From Lentisphaeria bacterium (GTDB lineage Bacteria; Verrucomicrobiota; Lentisphaeria; Oligosphaerales; Oligosphaeraceae): 64,000 nucleotides of DNA. Shown in pieces: positions 43,171-52,698 of this stretch. Position 1 is the stretch's first letter. Each line of letters starts with the position of its first letter. Both the position numbers and the translations under genes were made by a program. Below the pieces are notes generated by a model, which saw only the letters and a list, made by a program, of their open reading frames with translations, searched no databases and had not been told where the DNA came from. The stretch is taken from positions 1-64,000 of the forward strand of contig JAKSPB010000007.1 of NCBI GenBank assembly GCA_024405215.1, given 5' to 3'.

Positions 43171-46100
43171 TTACTGCATCAGGAAGACTCTGGTCTGGCG
43201 GGCCAGGAAATCCGCGCAGAAGACCTGCTCGTCGTCAACCTTGAAGACCTCTCCGGAAATCATGTCCGTCGCGGTCCTGCACTTCTTCGGAAGCGAAATC
43301 CGGCGGACGCCCGGCTCCATGACGCAGATTGCGACAATGTCCTTGGAGGCCCAGACCTGGTCCGGGGAGTCCACATAGCGGTGGACCCCTGCCTTCTGAT
43401 AGATGGACTCCATCAGCTCCTGGGGATAGCCCAGGACGCCGCAGAAGACCACGCTGGCCTCAGGAAGTTCGCGGACGCCTAGCGCAGGGCCGCCAACGAT
43501 GTCGCGCTGAAGAGAACGATAATGGCCAAGAATCTTCAGGTCGGAAGCATTGGCATCCAGCACCCCGAGAACACTTCTGCCGGCAGCATCCTGCCAGCCA
43601 CCGCTGCTGCAGGTCTCGCCTTTGACCCCCAGGGGCAGCCAATCGCCGTCGGGCGCGTCCAGAAGGCACAAGGGATTCTCATGGCTATTCGCGAAGGAAA
43701 GCGGCAGCCCGGTGAACTCCCGTGCGCTGTCATTGCGGTCGTCGCCGGGCTTTTGCGGAATCACGCCAGGCGTGCCCAGGAAGACAATCACGCGCCCCTG
43801 GGACTCCAGCTTCCTCAGCGCCGCCTTCTGGGCGTCGTCCCAGGCCAGGCTCATGGGAAGGATGATCACCCGCAGGCGTTCCGGAAGATTTTCAAGATCC
43901 TGCGCCAGATAGACTTCCACAGGCGCTCCCATGTGCGCCAGACGGTTCTGGATTTTCCGGGCGGCCTGCGCCACCATGGGCGTCATCATGGTCACCCAGT
44001 CGATGGACGCCTCGTCCAGGACGACGGCGACCTGCGCCACGGGTTCACGGGAGTATTCCAGGGTAGCGCGGTCCATCACGTCCACGCAATGGGCGATGCA
44101 CTCCATGACTTCCGCGTCCACGAACCGGATGTATCCCACGTCAAACCACCACTGCGCCATTCCGTTCAGCAAGTTGTGGATGGATTCCTTCGTCTGCTGA
44201 AGCACATCGCCCCAGGTGTCGTCAGGACGCCCGTAGGCGGTATTCGGCGTTGCGCTGGTGCGGATGTCGTTCTCGATGAACCAGAACTTGTTATGCAACT
44301 GAAGGGAGTCCGCCGCGCCCATGGCGTACGGGAAGCCCTCGCCGCCCACCTGTCGGCTGGCATATCCCGTGGGGCTGCAAAGGTAGTCCACATAGGGATT
44401 CTTCAGCAGTTTTCCGACGCCAAGGTGTCCGGACAACGGCAGGCGGTCGCCGCCGGAGAGTTCCACGAAATAGCCGTAGAAGGCGCCGGCCAGGAGCCGT
44501 CCATCCGTGGCCTCCTTGATGGTCTGGCAGAACTCCCCGATGCACTCCGCGGTATTTTCGGAATGGAATCGGTTGTAGTCGGCGATGCGGCAGGCGTTGG
44601 GCGTCCCGAATGCCCGGATGCCCGGATAGTTCGCCTCATAGCGTTCGAAGGCATTGGGCATGGTCGCCGTCTCCAGCGTGACGTTTTCATCGCCCCAGGC
44701 TGCCTGCAATGCGGCATCCGTGGCGTATTTGGCGGCCAGCCAGCGCCGGAAGCCCTTCCGCGCGGCGGGGGAGTAATCGCCGACCACCTTGTCGTCAAAT
44801 CCCCACTCCATCCATTCTTCCGTATGGCCGCTGGCCAGGACGAATCCCGCGATATGGTCCGCGTATGCGGTCTTGGAGAGGAAGTCCATCATCTGTCGCA
44901 GTCCCTGGTTGGTGTAGTCGCGCCAGGCGCGGCTGGACCAAGAAGGCACGGGGCGCGTGCTGAACCAGGTGAAAGGCTTGGCTTGGCCGCTGGGATCTTC
45001 CTTCACGCAGACGCGGTCCACGTCGTCAGGATGCTCCTGGGTCCACCATAGCGGCGCATGGAGGTACAGCCGCACGATCAGCATGGCGTCAGGATTCACG
45101 GCCAGGGTGTTGCGCATGCGGCGGTCGAACTGCTGGTAGTTGTATTTGCCTGGCGCATACTCCGTCAGCATCTCCAGGTTGTATCCGCCTTCGGTTGGCG
45201 TGCTGCAGAAGCCGAAGAGCTTGATTCCGGCGTTGGTGAAGGCCTGGATGCCCCTGGGGCCCTCGGTCGTATAGGTTGCCCGCATGGCGCCCGTCATGGG
45301 CTGGTCGCCCTTCCACATGGTGGGACGTCCCCCGAAGGGCTTCACGGACATCCTGGAGAACTCCACCTTCTTGCGCCCCTGGATCCGGACCATGAAATTG
45401 GCGTCCTTCATCCTCGCCTCGCCGCATTCCAGCGAAACCGAATACTCACCGTCCAGCAGGAAAGGCGTCAGGGCAATTTTCCGGGGGGCGACCGTCCAGC
45501 GGCCGTTTTCTTTCGTCACATCCATCAATTCCACGGGAATTTCCGGCCAGTCCTCATTGCGGCCCCTTTCCCGGAAGACCAGCCGCGCCTGCGGATCCAG
45601 GGGCTCGCGTCCCGTGAAGTCCACCGTGAAGCCAGGGAATTCGAATTCCTCGCCAGCCTTCAGCACCCTGGGGAACGGCTTCGTCCACTGAAGCTTTCCC
45701 TCGCAGAGCACATCGTCTTCGCCACGGATCTCCGCAATCTGGAAATGCCGCAGCATTCCTTTCGTCGTGGCGTCGAAATGGAGATAGAATCGTCCGAACG
45801 GCTTGAAAAGCGGAAGGGGGTTGAGTTCCTTGCTTCCTCTGCCGCCCATCTTGTCCGCAGCCATGTCAAAAGAGACCTCCTGCCATTCCGCGTTGGGAGG
45901 AATCTCGTGTTTTCCGGGGAAACACCAGTCAAAGCCCTCGCTGGTTCCTGGGACGCCCTCGCGCGTGATGATCCAGCCCATCTCCATTTGCAGAGGTTCC
46001 TGGCCGAGATTGCGGATACGCACCACAACCCGCTGAGCGGACTCGACGCCATTGGGACGCCAATACTCCAGACTTTCGGGCCTTCCGTCCAGCAAGGGAC

Positions 46101-46308
46101 GTATCGTGTAGTCCAAGGCATGGGCCTCCTTGTCATAAGTCAATGCACGATCCGTGAAATTCCTATACCAGTCGTGGCCGCCATAGCCGCCGTTCGCCTC
46201 AAAATAGCTGGCGTTGCTTCCGTCGTAGTAAACGGTTGTACGCACGGCGGCCCGAGCCGCCATGAGAGAGCACAACAAGGCCCCCAGCAGGAAAAAATTC
46301 CGATTCAT
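43171..46308 (-). CDS. secreted GH42-like beta-galactosidase family protein (first copy)
   Basis: 1045 residues with signal peptide MNRNFFLLGALLCSLMAARA. An N-terminal beta-sandwich region (about 20-340) precedes a TIM barrel. In the barrel, ASGHTEEWMEWG (about residue 494) supplies the acid/base Glu, and KFWFIENDIRTS (about 678) the nucleophile Glu. The stretch ARKGFRRWLAAKYATDAALQAAWGD (given here in part) is typical of GH42/clan A beta-galactosidases. A glutamine-amidotransferase-like domain (VVLDEASIDWV, VIILPMSLAWDD) follows. Exported, so it acts outside or in the periplasm. A divergent paralogue is at 56984. Confidence 0.72.
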   Translation of the reverse strand: MNRNFFLLGALLCSLMAARAAVRTTVYYDGSNASYFEANGGYGGHDWYRNFTDRALTYDKEAHALDYTIRPLLDGRPESLEYWRPNGVESAQRVVVRIRNLGQEPLQMEMGWIITREGVPGTSEGFDWCFPGKHEIPPNAEWQEVSFDMAADKMGGRGSKELNPLPLFKPFGRFYLHFDATTKGMLRHFQIAEIRGEDDVLCEGKLQWTKPFPRVLKAGEEFEFPGFTVDFTGREPLDPQARLVFRERGRNEDWPEIPVELMDVTKENGRWTVAPRKIALTPFLLDGEYSVSLECGEARMKDANFMVRIQGRKKVEFSRMSVKPFGGRPTMWKGDQPMTGAMRATYTTEGPRGIQAFTNAGIKLFGFCSTPTEGGYNLEMLTEYAPGKYNYQQFDRRMRNTLAVNPDAMLIVRLYLHAPLWWTQEHPDDVDRVCVKEDPSGQAKPFTWFSTRPVPSWSSRAWRDYTNQGLRQMMDFLSKTAYADHIAGFVLASGHTEEWMEWGFDDKVVGDYSPAARKGFRRWLAAKYATDAALQAAWGDENVTLETATMPNAFERYEANYPGIRAFGTPNACRIADYNRFHSENTAECIGEFCQTIKEATDGRLLAGAFYGYFVELSGGDRLPLSGHLGVGKLLKNPYVDYLCSPTGYASRQVGGEGFPYAMGAADSLQLHNKFWFIENDIRTSATPNTAYGRPDDTWGDVLQQTKESIHNLLNGMAQWWFDVGYIRFVDAEVMECIAHCVDVMDRATLEYSREPVAQVAVVLDEASIDWVTMMTPMVAQAARKIQNRLAHMGAPVEVYLAQDLENLPERLRVIILPMSLAWDDAQKAALRKLESQGRVIVFLGTPGVIPQKPGDDRNDSAREFTGLPLSFANSHENPLCLLDAPDGDWLPLGVKGETCSSGGWQDAAGRSVLGVLDANASDLKILGHYRSLQRDIVGGPALGVRELPEASVVFCGVLGYPQELMESIYQKAGVHRYVDSPDQVWASKDIVAICVMEPGVRRISLPKKCRTATDMISGEVFKVDDEQVFCADFLARQTRVFLMQ

Positions 46309-46354
46309 GAGTTTCTCCCAAGGATAGAAAAAGACGATTCATAGAAAAACATGG

Positions 46355-46362
46355 ATAATATA
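46355..46362 (-). promoter_or_regulatory. TATATTAT promoter-like element of the GH42-like gene
   Basis: C-TATATTAT-CC on the minus strand, 47 bp before the ATG at 46308. No TTGACA-like box is at 17 bp. Confidence 0.5.
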
Positions 46363-46460
46363 GCACTCATCCATTCTCTGCATGATGCCGATTTTGGCTC
46401 TCTCATCGCACATTTTTTGCAAAAAACACTTTTTAAAAGCACCTTTTTTTGTCTAAATAC

Positions 46461-46468
46461 TATATTAT
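46461..46468 (+). promoter_or_regulatory. TATATTAT promoter-like element of the DUF6259 gene
   Basis: C-TATATTAT-TC, 35 bp before the ATG at 46503, in a T/A-rich tract. Confidence 0.5.
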
Positions 46469-46502
46469 TCTTATTCCTAAATTGTCATAGATTTTTCAAA
46501 AA

Positions 46503-48644
46503 ATGAACAGCATTTCATTGAAATTTCGCCAGGACGGTGCCATTGAATCCTTGAAATACAAGGAGATAGAGTTCATTTCCCCTGCCCAGGAGCTCTTCGT
46601 CATGCAGACGCGGGACCTTCTGGGAAATCCCTTGCAATTTTCCTCCAAGCAGTTCAAGAAGGTGGAGTTCCACGGCGACGACAAAAAGCTGTCAATCCAT
46701 TTTTCAGGGGACGAGCTCCTTCTGCGGCATGGATCCGTCACCGTCACCGTTGAAAACGACGGCGAAGAAGTGCGCTGGGGAATCTCCGCGGAACTGGGCG
46801 ACGAGCTTCTGGAACTGGAGTGGTTCGACTTCCCCGTCATTCGCTTCCCCGTCACGGATGACTTCCACTATCTGAACACCTATGCGGAAGGCCTCCTCAT
46901 GGGCAAGGAGGGCCTGGGAACCCTGGAACGCGTCATGGGAAATCAAGGCCGTGGCTATATCGGCTACGCTCCGTCCATGATGCGCTACTTCTATCCAGGC
47001 CCGGCCAACGCGCAGTTCCATGCGCTGCTGCGGGATGAAGTCGGACTGTACATCGGCTTCCACGACTCCCGTGACACCCTGAAGCTGATGGAGGCGGTTT
47101 CCGATGGTCCGGAACACGGCAAGCTCCTCCAGCAACAGTTCACGGAAGGCAAGAACCACCTGGACTACCAGGTGGTGATGAAAGGCTTCGAGAATGGCTG
47201 GGAAGACGCGGCGGAAATCCACCGCCAGTGGCTTGACGCACAACCCCGTCCCGCCAAGCTGAAGGACTCCATGCCTGCCTGGTATGACAAGGATCCGCTG
47301 TTGGTGATCTACCCCGTCAAGGGAGAGGGACTGGACCATTACGAACTGAAACCCAACAATGTCTTCTATCCCTATACAAAGGGACTGGATGCGGTAAAGC
47401 AATTCCACGAACTGCTTCCGGGCAATCCCCTGATGCCGCTCTTGATGCACTGGGAGGGCACCGCCCCCTGGGCGCCGCCATACATCTGGCCGCCATACGG
47501 TGGAGAAGACGAACTGCAGAAATTCACCGACGCTCTCCACGCCCAGGGGGACTACATCGGCCTCTATGGTTCCGGCATCGGCTGGACCCAGATCAGCGCC
47601 ATCGACCATAAATACGACTGCCGCAAGAAATTCCAGGAAATGCACGTGGACAAGGAAATCTGCACAGGTCCCGCCGGCGAGCGTTTCGCGGTCACCTGCA
47701 ACCACGCCCTGGCGGGCCAGCGCATCGGCTACGACCTCTGCCCGTCCCGCGAGTTCACTCGGAAGACGGTGCGCCAGGAGGTGGAGTCCTGCCGCATCCA
47801 CGGCATCGATTATCTACAGTACTTCGACCAGAACTGCGGCGGTTCCGCCAGCCCCTGCTATTCCCATGACCACGGCCATCCGCATCTGCCGGGCCCATGG
47901 CTTCCCAAGGCCATGCGGGAACTGATGGAGGAGGCGGTCGCCACCGGCCAGGACACCCTGGCCATTGGATGCGAGAACGCCGCAGCCGCGCCATACACGG
48001 GAGCCTGCCGACTGAACGACTTGCGCTATATCAACGCCTGGCTCAACGCAGAACCCGTGCCGCTCTATCCCTACCTCTTCCACGAATACTCCGTGGGTTT
48101 CTCGGGAAACACCTGCGGAGTGAGCTGGTTCCTGGATTACCGCAAGATTCCCTACTACCCGCAATTCCATTTCGCCTGGCATTTCGCCCAGGGAAACGAA
48201 CTCGCCATTGTCCCCAACGGCAATTGTGAAGTCTTCTGGGGCTGGGCCCTCCCCTGGAGCGTCCCGGCGCCGCGCCAGGAACCTATCCTGACCCTGCTGA
48301 GGAACCTCCTCTCCTGGCGCAAAGGCCCTGCGAAGGAGTTCCTGCTCTACGGCAGGATGGAACGCGCGCCGCAGGTCTCCTGCTATACCCTGCCCTTCCC
48401 CCGCCTGGAAATCCACGACGTGGTCCCCCAGAAGCCCGTGGTGCTTGCCAGCACCTGGAGCCATCAGGGCAAAAAGCTCACGCTCCTGGTCAACTACACC
48501 GAAACCGCCCAGCCGGCAGAGGTCTCTTTCGCGGAAGAAATCCAGGGGACGCTACTGGCGAACGGCCAGCCCGGCCAATCCGTCGGCGGAAAACGCTTCT
48601 CTTTTGTTGTTCCTTCCTTAGACGCAATTCTGATCCAACACTAG
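46503..48644 (+). CDS. DUF6259-type protein, probable TIM-barrel glycosidase
   Basis: 713 residues without a signal peptide. The N-terminal 230 residues form a beta-sandwich like that of GH31/GH36-type enzymes. A central barrel follows, with LMHWEGTAPWAPPYIWPP (about 322-339), LQYFDQNCGGS (about 437-447, Asp candidate), LAIGCENAAAAPYTGA (about 485-500, Glu candidate) and a Trp-rich C-terminus. I recognise it as DUF6259-like, a family found mainly in Lentisphaerota and relatives with no proved activity, from memory of family shape. It lies 7 bp before an XRE regulator and is divergent from the GH42-like gene. Confidence 0.62.
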   Translation: MNSISLKFRQDGAIESLKYKEIEFISPAQELFVMQTRDLLGNPLQFSSKQFKKVEFHGDDKKLSIHFSGDELLLRHGSVTVTVENDGEEVRWGISAELGDELLELEWFDFPVIRFPVTDDFHYLNTYAEGLLMGKEGLGTLERVMGNQGRGYIGYAPSMMRYFYPGPANAQFHALLRDEVGLYIGFHDSRDTLKLMEAVSDGPEHGKLLQQQFTEGKNHLDYQVVMKGFENGWEDAAEIHRQWLDAQPRPAKLKDSMPAWYDKDPLLVIYPVKGEGLDHYELKPNNVFYPYTKGLDAVKQFHELLPGNPLMPLLMHWEGTAPWAPPYIWPPYGGEDELQKFTDALHAQGDYIGLYGSGIGWTQISAIDHKYDCRKKFQEMHVDKEICTGPAGERFAVTCNHALAGQRIGYDLCPSREFTRKTVRQEVESCRIHGIDYLQYFDQNCGGSASPCYSHDHGHPHLPGPWLPKAMRELMEEAVATGQDTLAIGCENAAAAPYTGACRLNDLRYINAWLNAEPVPLYPYLFHEYSVGFSGNTCGVSWFLDYRKIPYYPQFHFAWHFAQGNELAIVPNGNCEVFWGWALPWSVPAPRQEPILTLLRNLLSWRKGPAKEFLLYGRMERAPQVSCYTLPFPRLEIHDVVPQKPVVLASTWSHQGKKLTLLVNYTETAQPAEVSFAEEIQGTLLANGQPGQSVGGKRFSFVVPSLDAILIQH

Positions 48645-48650
48645 AACACC

Positions 48651-49070
48651 ATGCCAAGAACAAAAGTATTCCCCCCTGGCGAAGTCAATCTGGCCACCCA
48701 GCTCCGCTATTTTCGCAAGAAACTGGCGCTGAGCCAGGCGGAAATGGCCGAAAAGCTAGGCGTCTCCATCAGCCTCTACACCAAACTGGAAGTGGCGGCC
48801 ATCACCACCAACAGCCGGCGCATCGACCGTTTCGCCACGGCTCTCCACACCACGCCAGAGTTCCTTCAATTCGGAACCGGCACGGAATATCCCGCCGGCG
48901 ACCCGGCCAACCTGCCGCGTCTTACCGACGAGATGCTGACCAAGATCCTCACCCTGGCTTCCGATCCAGAAATCCAGGCAGCCTCCCAAAAGATCTCCGA
49001 TTCCACAGGCCGCACACCCGTCCAGACCATGGTCATGCTCATCAAGGCGATGGTCCTCGGAGACAATTAG
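48651..49070 (+). CDS. XRE-family helix-turn-helix regulator
   Basis: 139 residues. The HTH is at about residues 17-50 (RYFRKKLALSQAEMAEKLGV, then SISLYTKLE), followed by a Cro/CI-like third helix. The remaining 80 residues (FLQFGTGTEYP, then DEMLTKILTLASDPE) may sense a signal or dimerise. It starts only 6 bp after the DUF6259 gene, so the two are cotranscribed; it is a good candidate regulator of that gene or of the transporter operon downstream, from which it is separated by a repeat element. Confidence 0.85.
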   Translation: MPRTKVFPPGEVNLATQLRYFRKKLALSQAEMAEKLGVSISLYTKLEVAAITTNSRRIDRFATALHTTPEFLQFGTGTEYPAGDPANLPRLTDEMLTKILTLASDPEIQAASQKISDSTGRTPVQTMVMLIKAMVLGDN

Positions 49071-49085
49071 TTTGGAAATTTTGTC

Positions 49086-49170
49086 CTCGAGTTTCCTGCG
49101 TATTCAGCCTCGGGCACGAGCCAAGTCCGTGCCGTCAAGCCACAAACGACAACTTAAGTATATAGTTCCC
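49086..49170 (-). repeat. dispersed intergenic repeat, copy B (inverted relative to copy A)
   Basis: Read on the minus strand it shares, in order, GGGAACTATATAC-T-TAAG, ACGGACTTG, GTGCCCGAGGC and GAATACGCAGG with copy A at 42722. It lacks the GCAA hairpin but has its own GGCACG/CGTGCC hairpin. The two copies face each other across 6.3 kb. Confidence 0.6.
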
Positions 49171-49204
49171 ATTCGTTTTTTCTTTTTCTAAAAGTCACAT
49201 CATC

Positions 49205-50158
49205 ATGAAAAAATTCCTCGCCTGTCTCTGCGCCCTCGTGTGCCTCTTCTCCCTCTGCTCCTGCAACGGGAACTCCTCTTCCTCCTCTTCCGAATCCAAC
49301 CACAAGATCGGAATCCTGGCTCCGGCCGTCACCCACGGCTGGGTCGCGGGAACCGCTTTCTACGCAGAACAGCGCTGCAAGGAACTGGCCGAAAAGGGCG
49401 TCAAATACAAGATCCTGACCAGCTCCAACGCCGATGAAATGACCCAGCAGCTGGATGACCTGGAAGCCTGGGGCGCCGAAGCCATCGTCGTCTATCCCCA
49501 GTGGCAGGGCATGGAAGTCCCCATCTCCGCCGCCATCAAGCGCGGAACCCCCGTGGTCAGCTTTGATATCGCGGTCCAGGCCGAAGGCATCCATGTCGTC
49601 AGCGGCGACAACGTGGGCATGGGCGTGGAAAGCGCAAAATACCTGGTGGACAAGCTGGGGAAGGACGCCACCATCGCCGTCATCACGGTTCCCACTTCCG
49701 GCTCCGTCTCCGCTCTCCGCGAACAGGGCTTCATGGATACCGTCAAGGAAATCGCCCCCGGCCTGAAACTCCTGCCCTACGCCTCAAAGTTCACCCGTGA
49801 CGACGGCCTGAAGGACATGGCCGACATCCTGGTCGCCAATCCCCGCATCGACGGCGTCTACTCCATGGACGACGAGCTCTCCATCGGCATCCTGCAGGCC
49901 ATCCGCGAGGCCGGCCGCACCGACATCAAGGCCATCACCGGCGGAGGCGGCTGCCAGGAGTACTTCAAGCTGATGCAGACCACCAAGGACATCGCCCTCC
50001 AGTCCGCCCTCTACAGCCCAGCCATGATCACCGAGGCAGTGGACGAGGCATACGACCTGGCTTGCGGAAAGGATGCGCCGGCCAGCCGCATCATCCCCAC
50101 CACCATCGTGGACGCCACGAACTGCGCCGACTTCCTGAACGAGAACTCCCCCTACTGA
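49205..50158 (+). CDS. sugar ABC transporter substrate-binding lipoprotein
   Basis: 317 residues of the periplasmic binding protein/LacI fold. The lipoprotein signal ends in LFSLCSC (Cys about 18 or 20), followed by a Ser-rich linker. Ligand-domain segments are NHKIGILAPAVTHGWVAGTA (about 31-50), VVSFDIAVQAEGIHVVSGDN and VYSMDDELSIGILQA. Family members such as RbsB and XylF bind monosaccharides. A typical three-gene sugar transporter follows: ATPase 5 bp later and permease overlapping. Expression starts downstream of the repeat at 49086-49170. Confidence 0.9.
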   Translation: MKKFLACLCALVCLFSLCSCNGNSSSSSSESNHKIGILAPAVTHGWVAGTAFYAEQRCKELAEKGVKYKILTSSNADEMTQQLDDLEAWGAEAIVVYPQWQGMEVPISAAIKRGTPVVSFDIAVQAEGIHVVSGDNVGMGVESAKYLVDKLGKDATIAVITVPTSGSVSALREQGFMDTVKEIAPGLKLLPYASKFTRDDGLKDMADILVANPRIDGVYSMDDELSIGILQAIREAGRTDIKAITGGGGCQEYFKLMQTTKDIALQSALYSPAMITEAVDEAYDLACGKDAPASRIIPTTIVDATNCADFLNENSPY

Positions 50159-50163
50159 TTGTC

Positions 50164-51657
50164 GTGCGCATTGACTTCGACAAAATCAGCCATTCCTTCG
50201 GGAAGAACCGCGTCCTCCACCAAATCTCCCTGGAGATCCCTTCGGGAAGCATCCTGGGGCTCCTGGGAGAAAACGGCGCCGGAAAATCCACCCTCATGAA
50301 TCTTCTGGGCGGACTCCTCCGGGTGCAGGAAGGACGCATCCTCCTGGACGGCGCGCCGGTCGTGCTGCGCTCTCCGGCGAATTCCATCGCCCACGGCATC
50401 GCCTTCATCCACCAGGAGCTCAATCCCATCAACGACCTCTGCGTCTACGAGAACATCTTCCTGGGAAACGAGCTCCACAACCGTCTGGGAATCCTTCGGA
50501 GAGACGCCATGCGCAAAGAAGCGGAAACGCTTCTCGCCTCCCTGGGCATGACCTTCTCCGCCGACACCATGATGCGGGAACTGGACGCAGGCCACAAGCA
50601 GATCGTGGAAATCGCCCGCGCCCTGCACAACAACGCCCGTGTGCTCATCATGGACGAACCGACGACCTCGCTGACGGAACAGGAGGTCTCATGCCTCTTC
50701 CAAGTTGTGCGGACCTTGAGCGAAAAAGGCGTCACAATCATCTTCATTTCCCATAAGCTCAACGAAGTCAAGGAACTTTGCCACGATTACGCAGTCCTGC
50801 GCAACGGGACCCTTGTCGAGCAAGGAAAAATGGCGGACAAAGAGGTCGCCGACCTCTCCGAAGCCATCGTCGGCCATGAGCTCTCCCATTGGCAGAAGGC
50901 GAAAGACACCGTCCAAAGCCAAGAAATCCTACGCGCGGAGGGTCTCGGCCGCCTTCCTGACTTCCAAGATATCCATTTCACGGTCCATAAGGGCGAGATC
51001 CTAGGTTTTACCGGACTGCTCGGCGATGGCCGAAGCGAAATCTTCCGGTGTGTCTTCGGAGACATCCCGCGCCATGACGGCAAGCTCTTCCTGAATGGCA
51101 GGCCCTTTCACGCACGAAAGACAGCCGACGCCATCCGGAACGGCATCGCCTACGTCCCCAGCAACCGCAAGGAGAATGCCATCGTTCCGGATCTGAGCAT
51201 CCTGACCAACGGCACCCTGGCGACTCTGCGAAAGCACCGCCGCTTCGGCCTTCTGCAACGCAAGAGCCAACTGGAGGAATTCCTGCAAAAGGCAGGCGAA
51301 TTCCATACCAAATACGCCGACGTGGAAGATCTGATCACCTCGCTTTCCGGCGGAAACCAGCAGAAAGTCGTCCTGACTCGCTGGCTGAATACCCATCCGC
51401 AGCTACTGATCCTGGACAACCCGACCCAAGGCGTCGACATCGGCGCACGCCAGGAAATCTACGACATCATCCAAGACATCGCCGCAGCGGGCGTTGCCGT
51501 GGTGGTACTCTCCGGCGACGGGCAGGAAATCACCAGGCTATGCCAGCGTGCCGTCGTCCTCTACCACGGCCGGCTGGCCGGAGAACTTTCCGGCGACAAC
51601 CTGAACGAACAGAACATCATGGCACTGGCCACCGGCGCCATCAAGACCACCTCATGA
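50164..51657 (+). CDS. sugar ABC transporter ATPase with two nucleotide-binding domains (RbsA/MglA type)
   Basis: 497 residues. The frame is open before the binding-protein stop, but GTG 50164 (VRIDFDKISHSFGKN) is the best start. The first NBD has Walker A LGENGAGKSTLMNLL (about 33-47), a degenerate signature LDAGHKQIVEIARAL, and Walker B VLIMDEPTTSL. The second NBD has a Walker A-like GLLGDGRSEIFRCV and signature SLSGGNQQKVVLTRWL with LLILDNPTQGVD. This is the standard layout of carbohydrate importers of the CUT2 class. Its stop overlaps the permease ATG (ATGA, 51654-51657). Confidence 0.93.
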   Translation: MRIDFDKISHSFGKNRVLHQISLEIPSGSILGLLGENGAGKSTLMNLLGGLLRVQEGRILLDGAPVVLRSPANSIAHGIAFIHQELNPINDLCVYENIFLGNELHNRLGILRRDAMRKEAETLLASLGMTFSADTMMRELDAGHKQIVEIARALHNNARVLIMDEPTTSLTEQEVSCLFQVVRTLSEKGVTIIFISHKLNEVKELCHDYAVLRNGTLVEQGKMADKEVADLSEAIVGHELSHWQKAKDTVQSQEILRAEGLGRLPDFQDIHFTVHKGEILGFTGLLGDGRSEIFRCVFGDIPRHDGKLFLNGRPFHARKTADAIRNGIAYVPSNRKENAIVPDLSILTNGTLATLRKHRRFGLLQRKSQLEEFLQKAGEFHTKYADVEDLITSLSGGNQQKVVLTRWLNTHPQLLILDNPTQGVDIGARQEIYDIIQDIAAAGVAVVVLSGDGQEITRLCQRAVVLYHGRLAGELSGDNLNEQNIMALATGAIKTTS

Positions 51658-52670
51658 AAAAGGCCCTACATTGGTTTTGCAAACAGTGGAGCGAAAAGCC
51701 CCTATTCAGCACCACTCTCACCCTGGCGGCAATGATCATCCTACAGACCTGCGCCCTGGGAACCGGCTACGCCAATTTCGGCGAGTGGGGAAATGCCTTC
51801 GTTGTCAACTGGATCAACGTCTTGCGCAATAACGCAACCGTAGGAATCATCGCCCTGGGCATGACATACGTCATCGTCTCCGGCGGGATCGACCTGGCGG
51901 TCGGCTCCACGCTCACCATGCTGGGGGCCTTCTTCCTTCTGCTCATTGACGACAAAGGCATCCTGGCCTCCTGCCATCTATCTGGCTGGACGGCCTTCGC
52001 CGTCGCCTTCGCGCTCGTGACGCTGGGCGGCGCCATCCTGGGAGAAATCAACGGAATCTTCATCGCGCACGGGGGCATCCCGGCTTTCATCGTCACGCTG
52101 GGCACCATGAAGATCTTCCGCAGCGTCACCCAGTTCTTCATGCAAAAACGCTCCCTGGCGGTCCCCGATGAACTGCTGAATTTCTCCAGTCTTCAATTCG
52201 GGAAGTTCATGCTGATGCCGATCCTCTACTGGCTTCTGGCTGCCGTCCTACTCCATCTGCTCTACCGCAAGACCATCTTCGGCAACCACGTCGTCGCCAT
52301 CGGCTCCAACGGCAAGGCAGCGAAACTTGCCGGAATCCGCGTCCAGGCCGTAACCCGCCGCATCTATGTCCTCATGGGGATCCTCGTGGGCTTCGCCTCC
52401 ATCGTCCAGGTCTGCCGCATCGGCTCCATGGACTATGCAAACGCCGGCAGCGGATACGAAATGGACGCCATCGCCGCCGTCATCGTCGGCGGGACTCGCA
52501 TGAGCGGCGGACGCGGCTCCATCGTCGGCACCATGCTGGGAATCCTCATCATCGGCGTGATGAACAACTTGTTGAACCTGTGGGGTGTTCCGCCCTTCCT
52601 GCGCGAGGCTTTCAAGGGCGTCATCGTCATCGTCGCCGTACTCTTCCAGAAAAAGGAAGCCACGGCATAA
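51654..52670 (+). CDS. CUT2-type sugar ABC transporter permease (RbsC-like)
   Basis: 338 residues with about nine to ten hydrophobic helices. The RbsC/MglC motif is VSGGIDLAVGSTLTMLGAFF (about 81-100), and the conserved late segments are AIGSNGKAAKLAGIRV and AVIVGGTRMSGGRGSIVGTM (about 281-300). It forms the channel with the double ATPase just upstream. The substrate is unknown. It overlaps the ATPase stop, and an MBL hydrolase gene follows 28 bp later. Confidence 0.93.
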   Translation: MKKALHWFCKQWSEKPLFSTTLTLAAMIILQTCALGTGYANFGEWGNAFVVNWINVLRNNATVGIIALGMTYVIVSGGIDLAVGSTLTMLGAFFLLLIDDKGILASCHLSGWTAFAVAFALVTLGGAILGEINGIFIAHGGIPAFIVTLGTMKIFRSVTQFFMQKRSLAVPDELLNFSSLQFGKFMLMPILYWLLAAVLLHLLYRKTIFGNHVVAIGSNGKAAKLAGIRVQAVTRRIYVLMGILVGFASIVQVCRIGSMDYANAGSGYEMDAIAAVIVGGTRMSGGRGSIVGTMLGILIIGVMNNLLNLWGVPPFLREAFKGVIVIVAVLFQKKEATA

Positions 52671-52698
52671 CAACCAGAGCCTCTCCTTTGCACAAACC

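Noticed and set aside
42722-49170. CRISPR array or phage attachment sites at the inverted repeat copies
   Set aside because: There are only two copies, in opposite orientation, without spacers or an integrase nearby.
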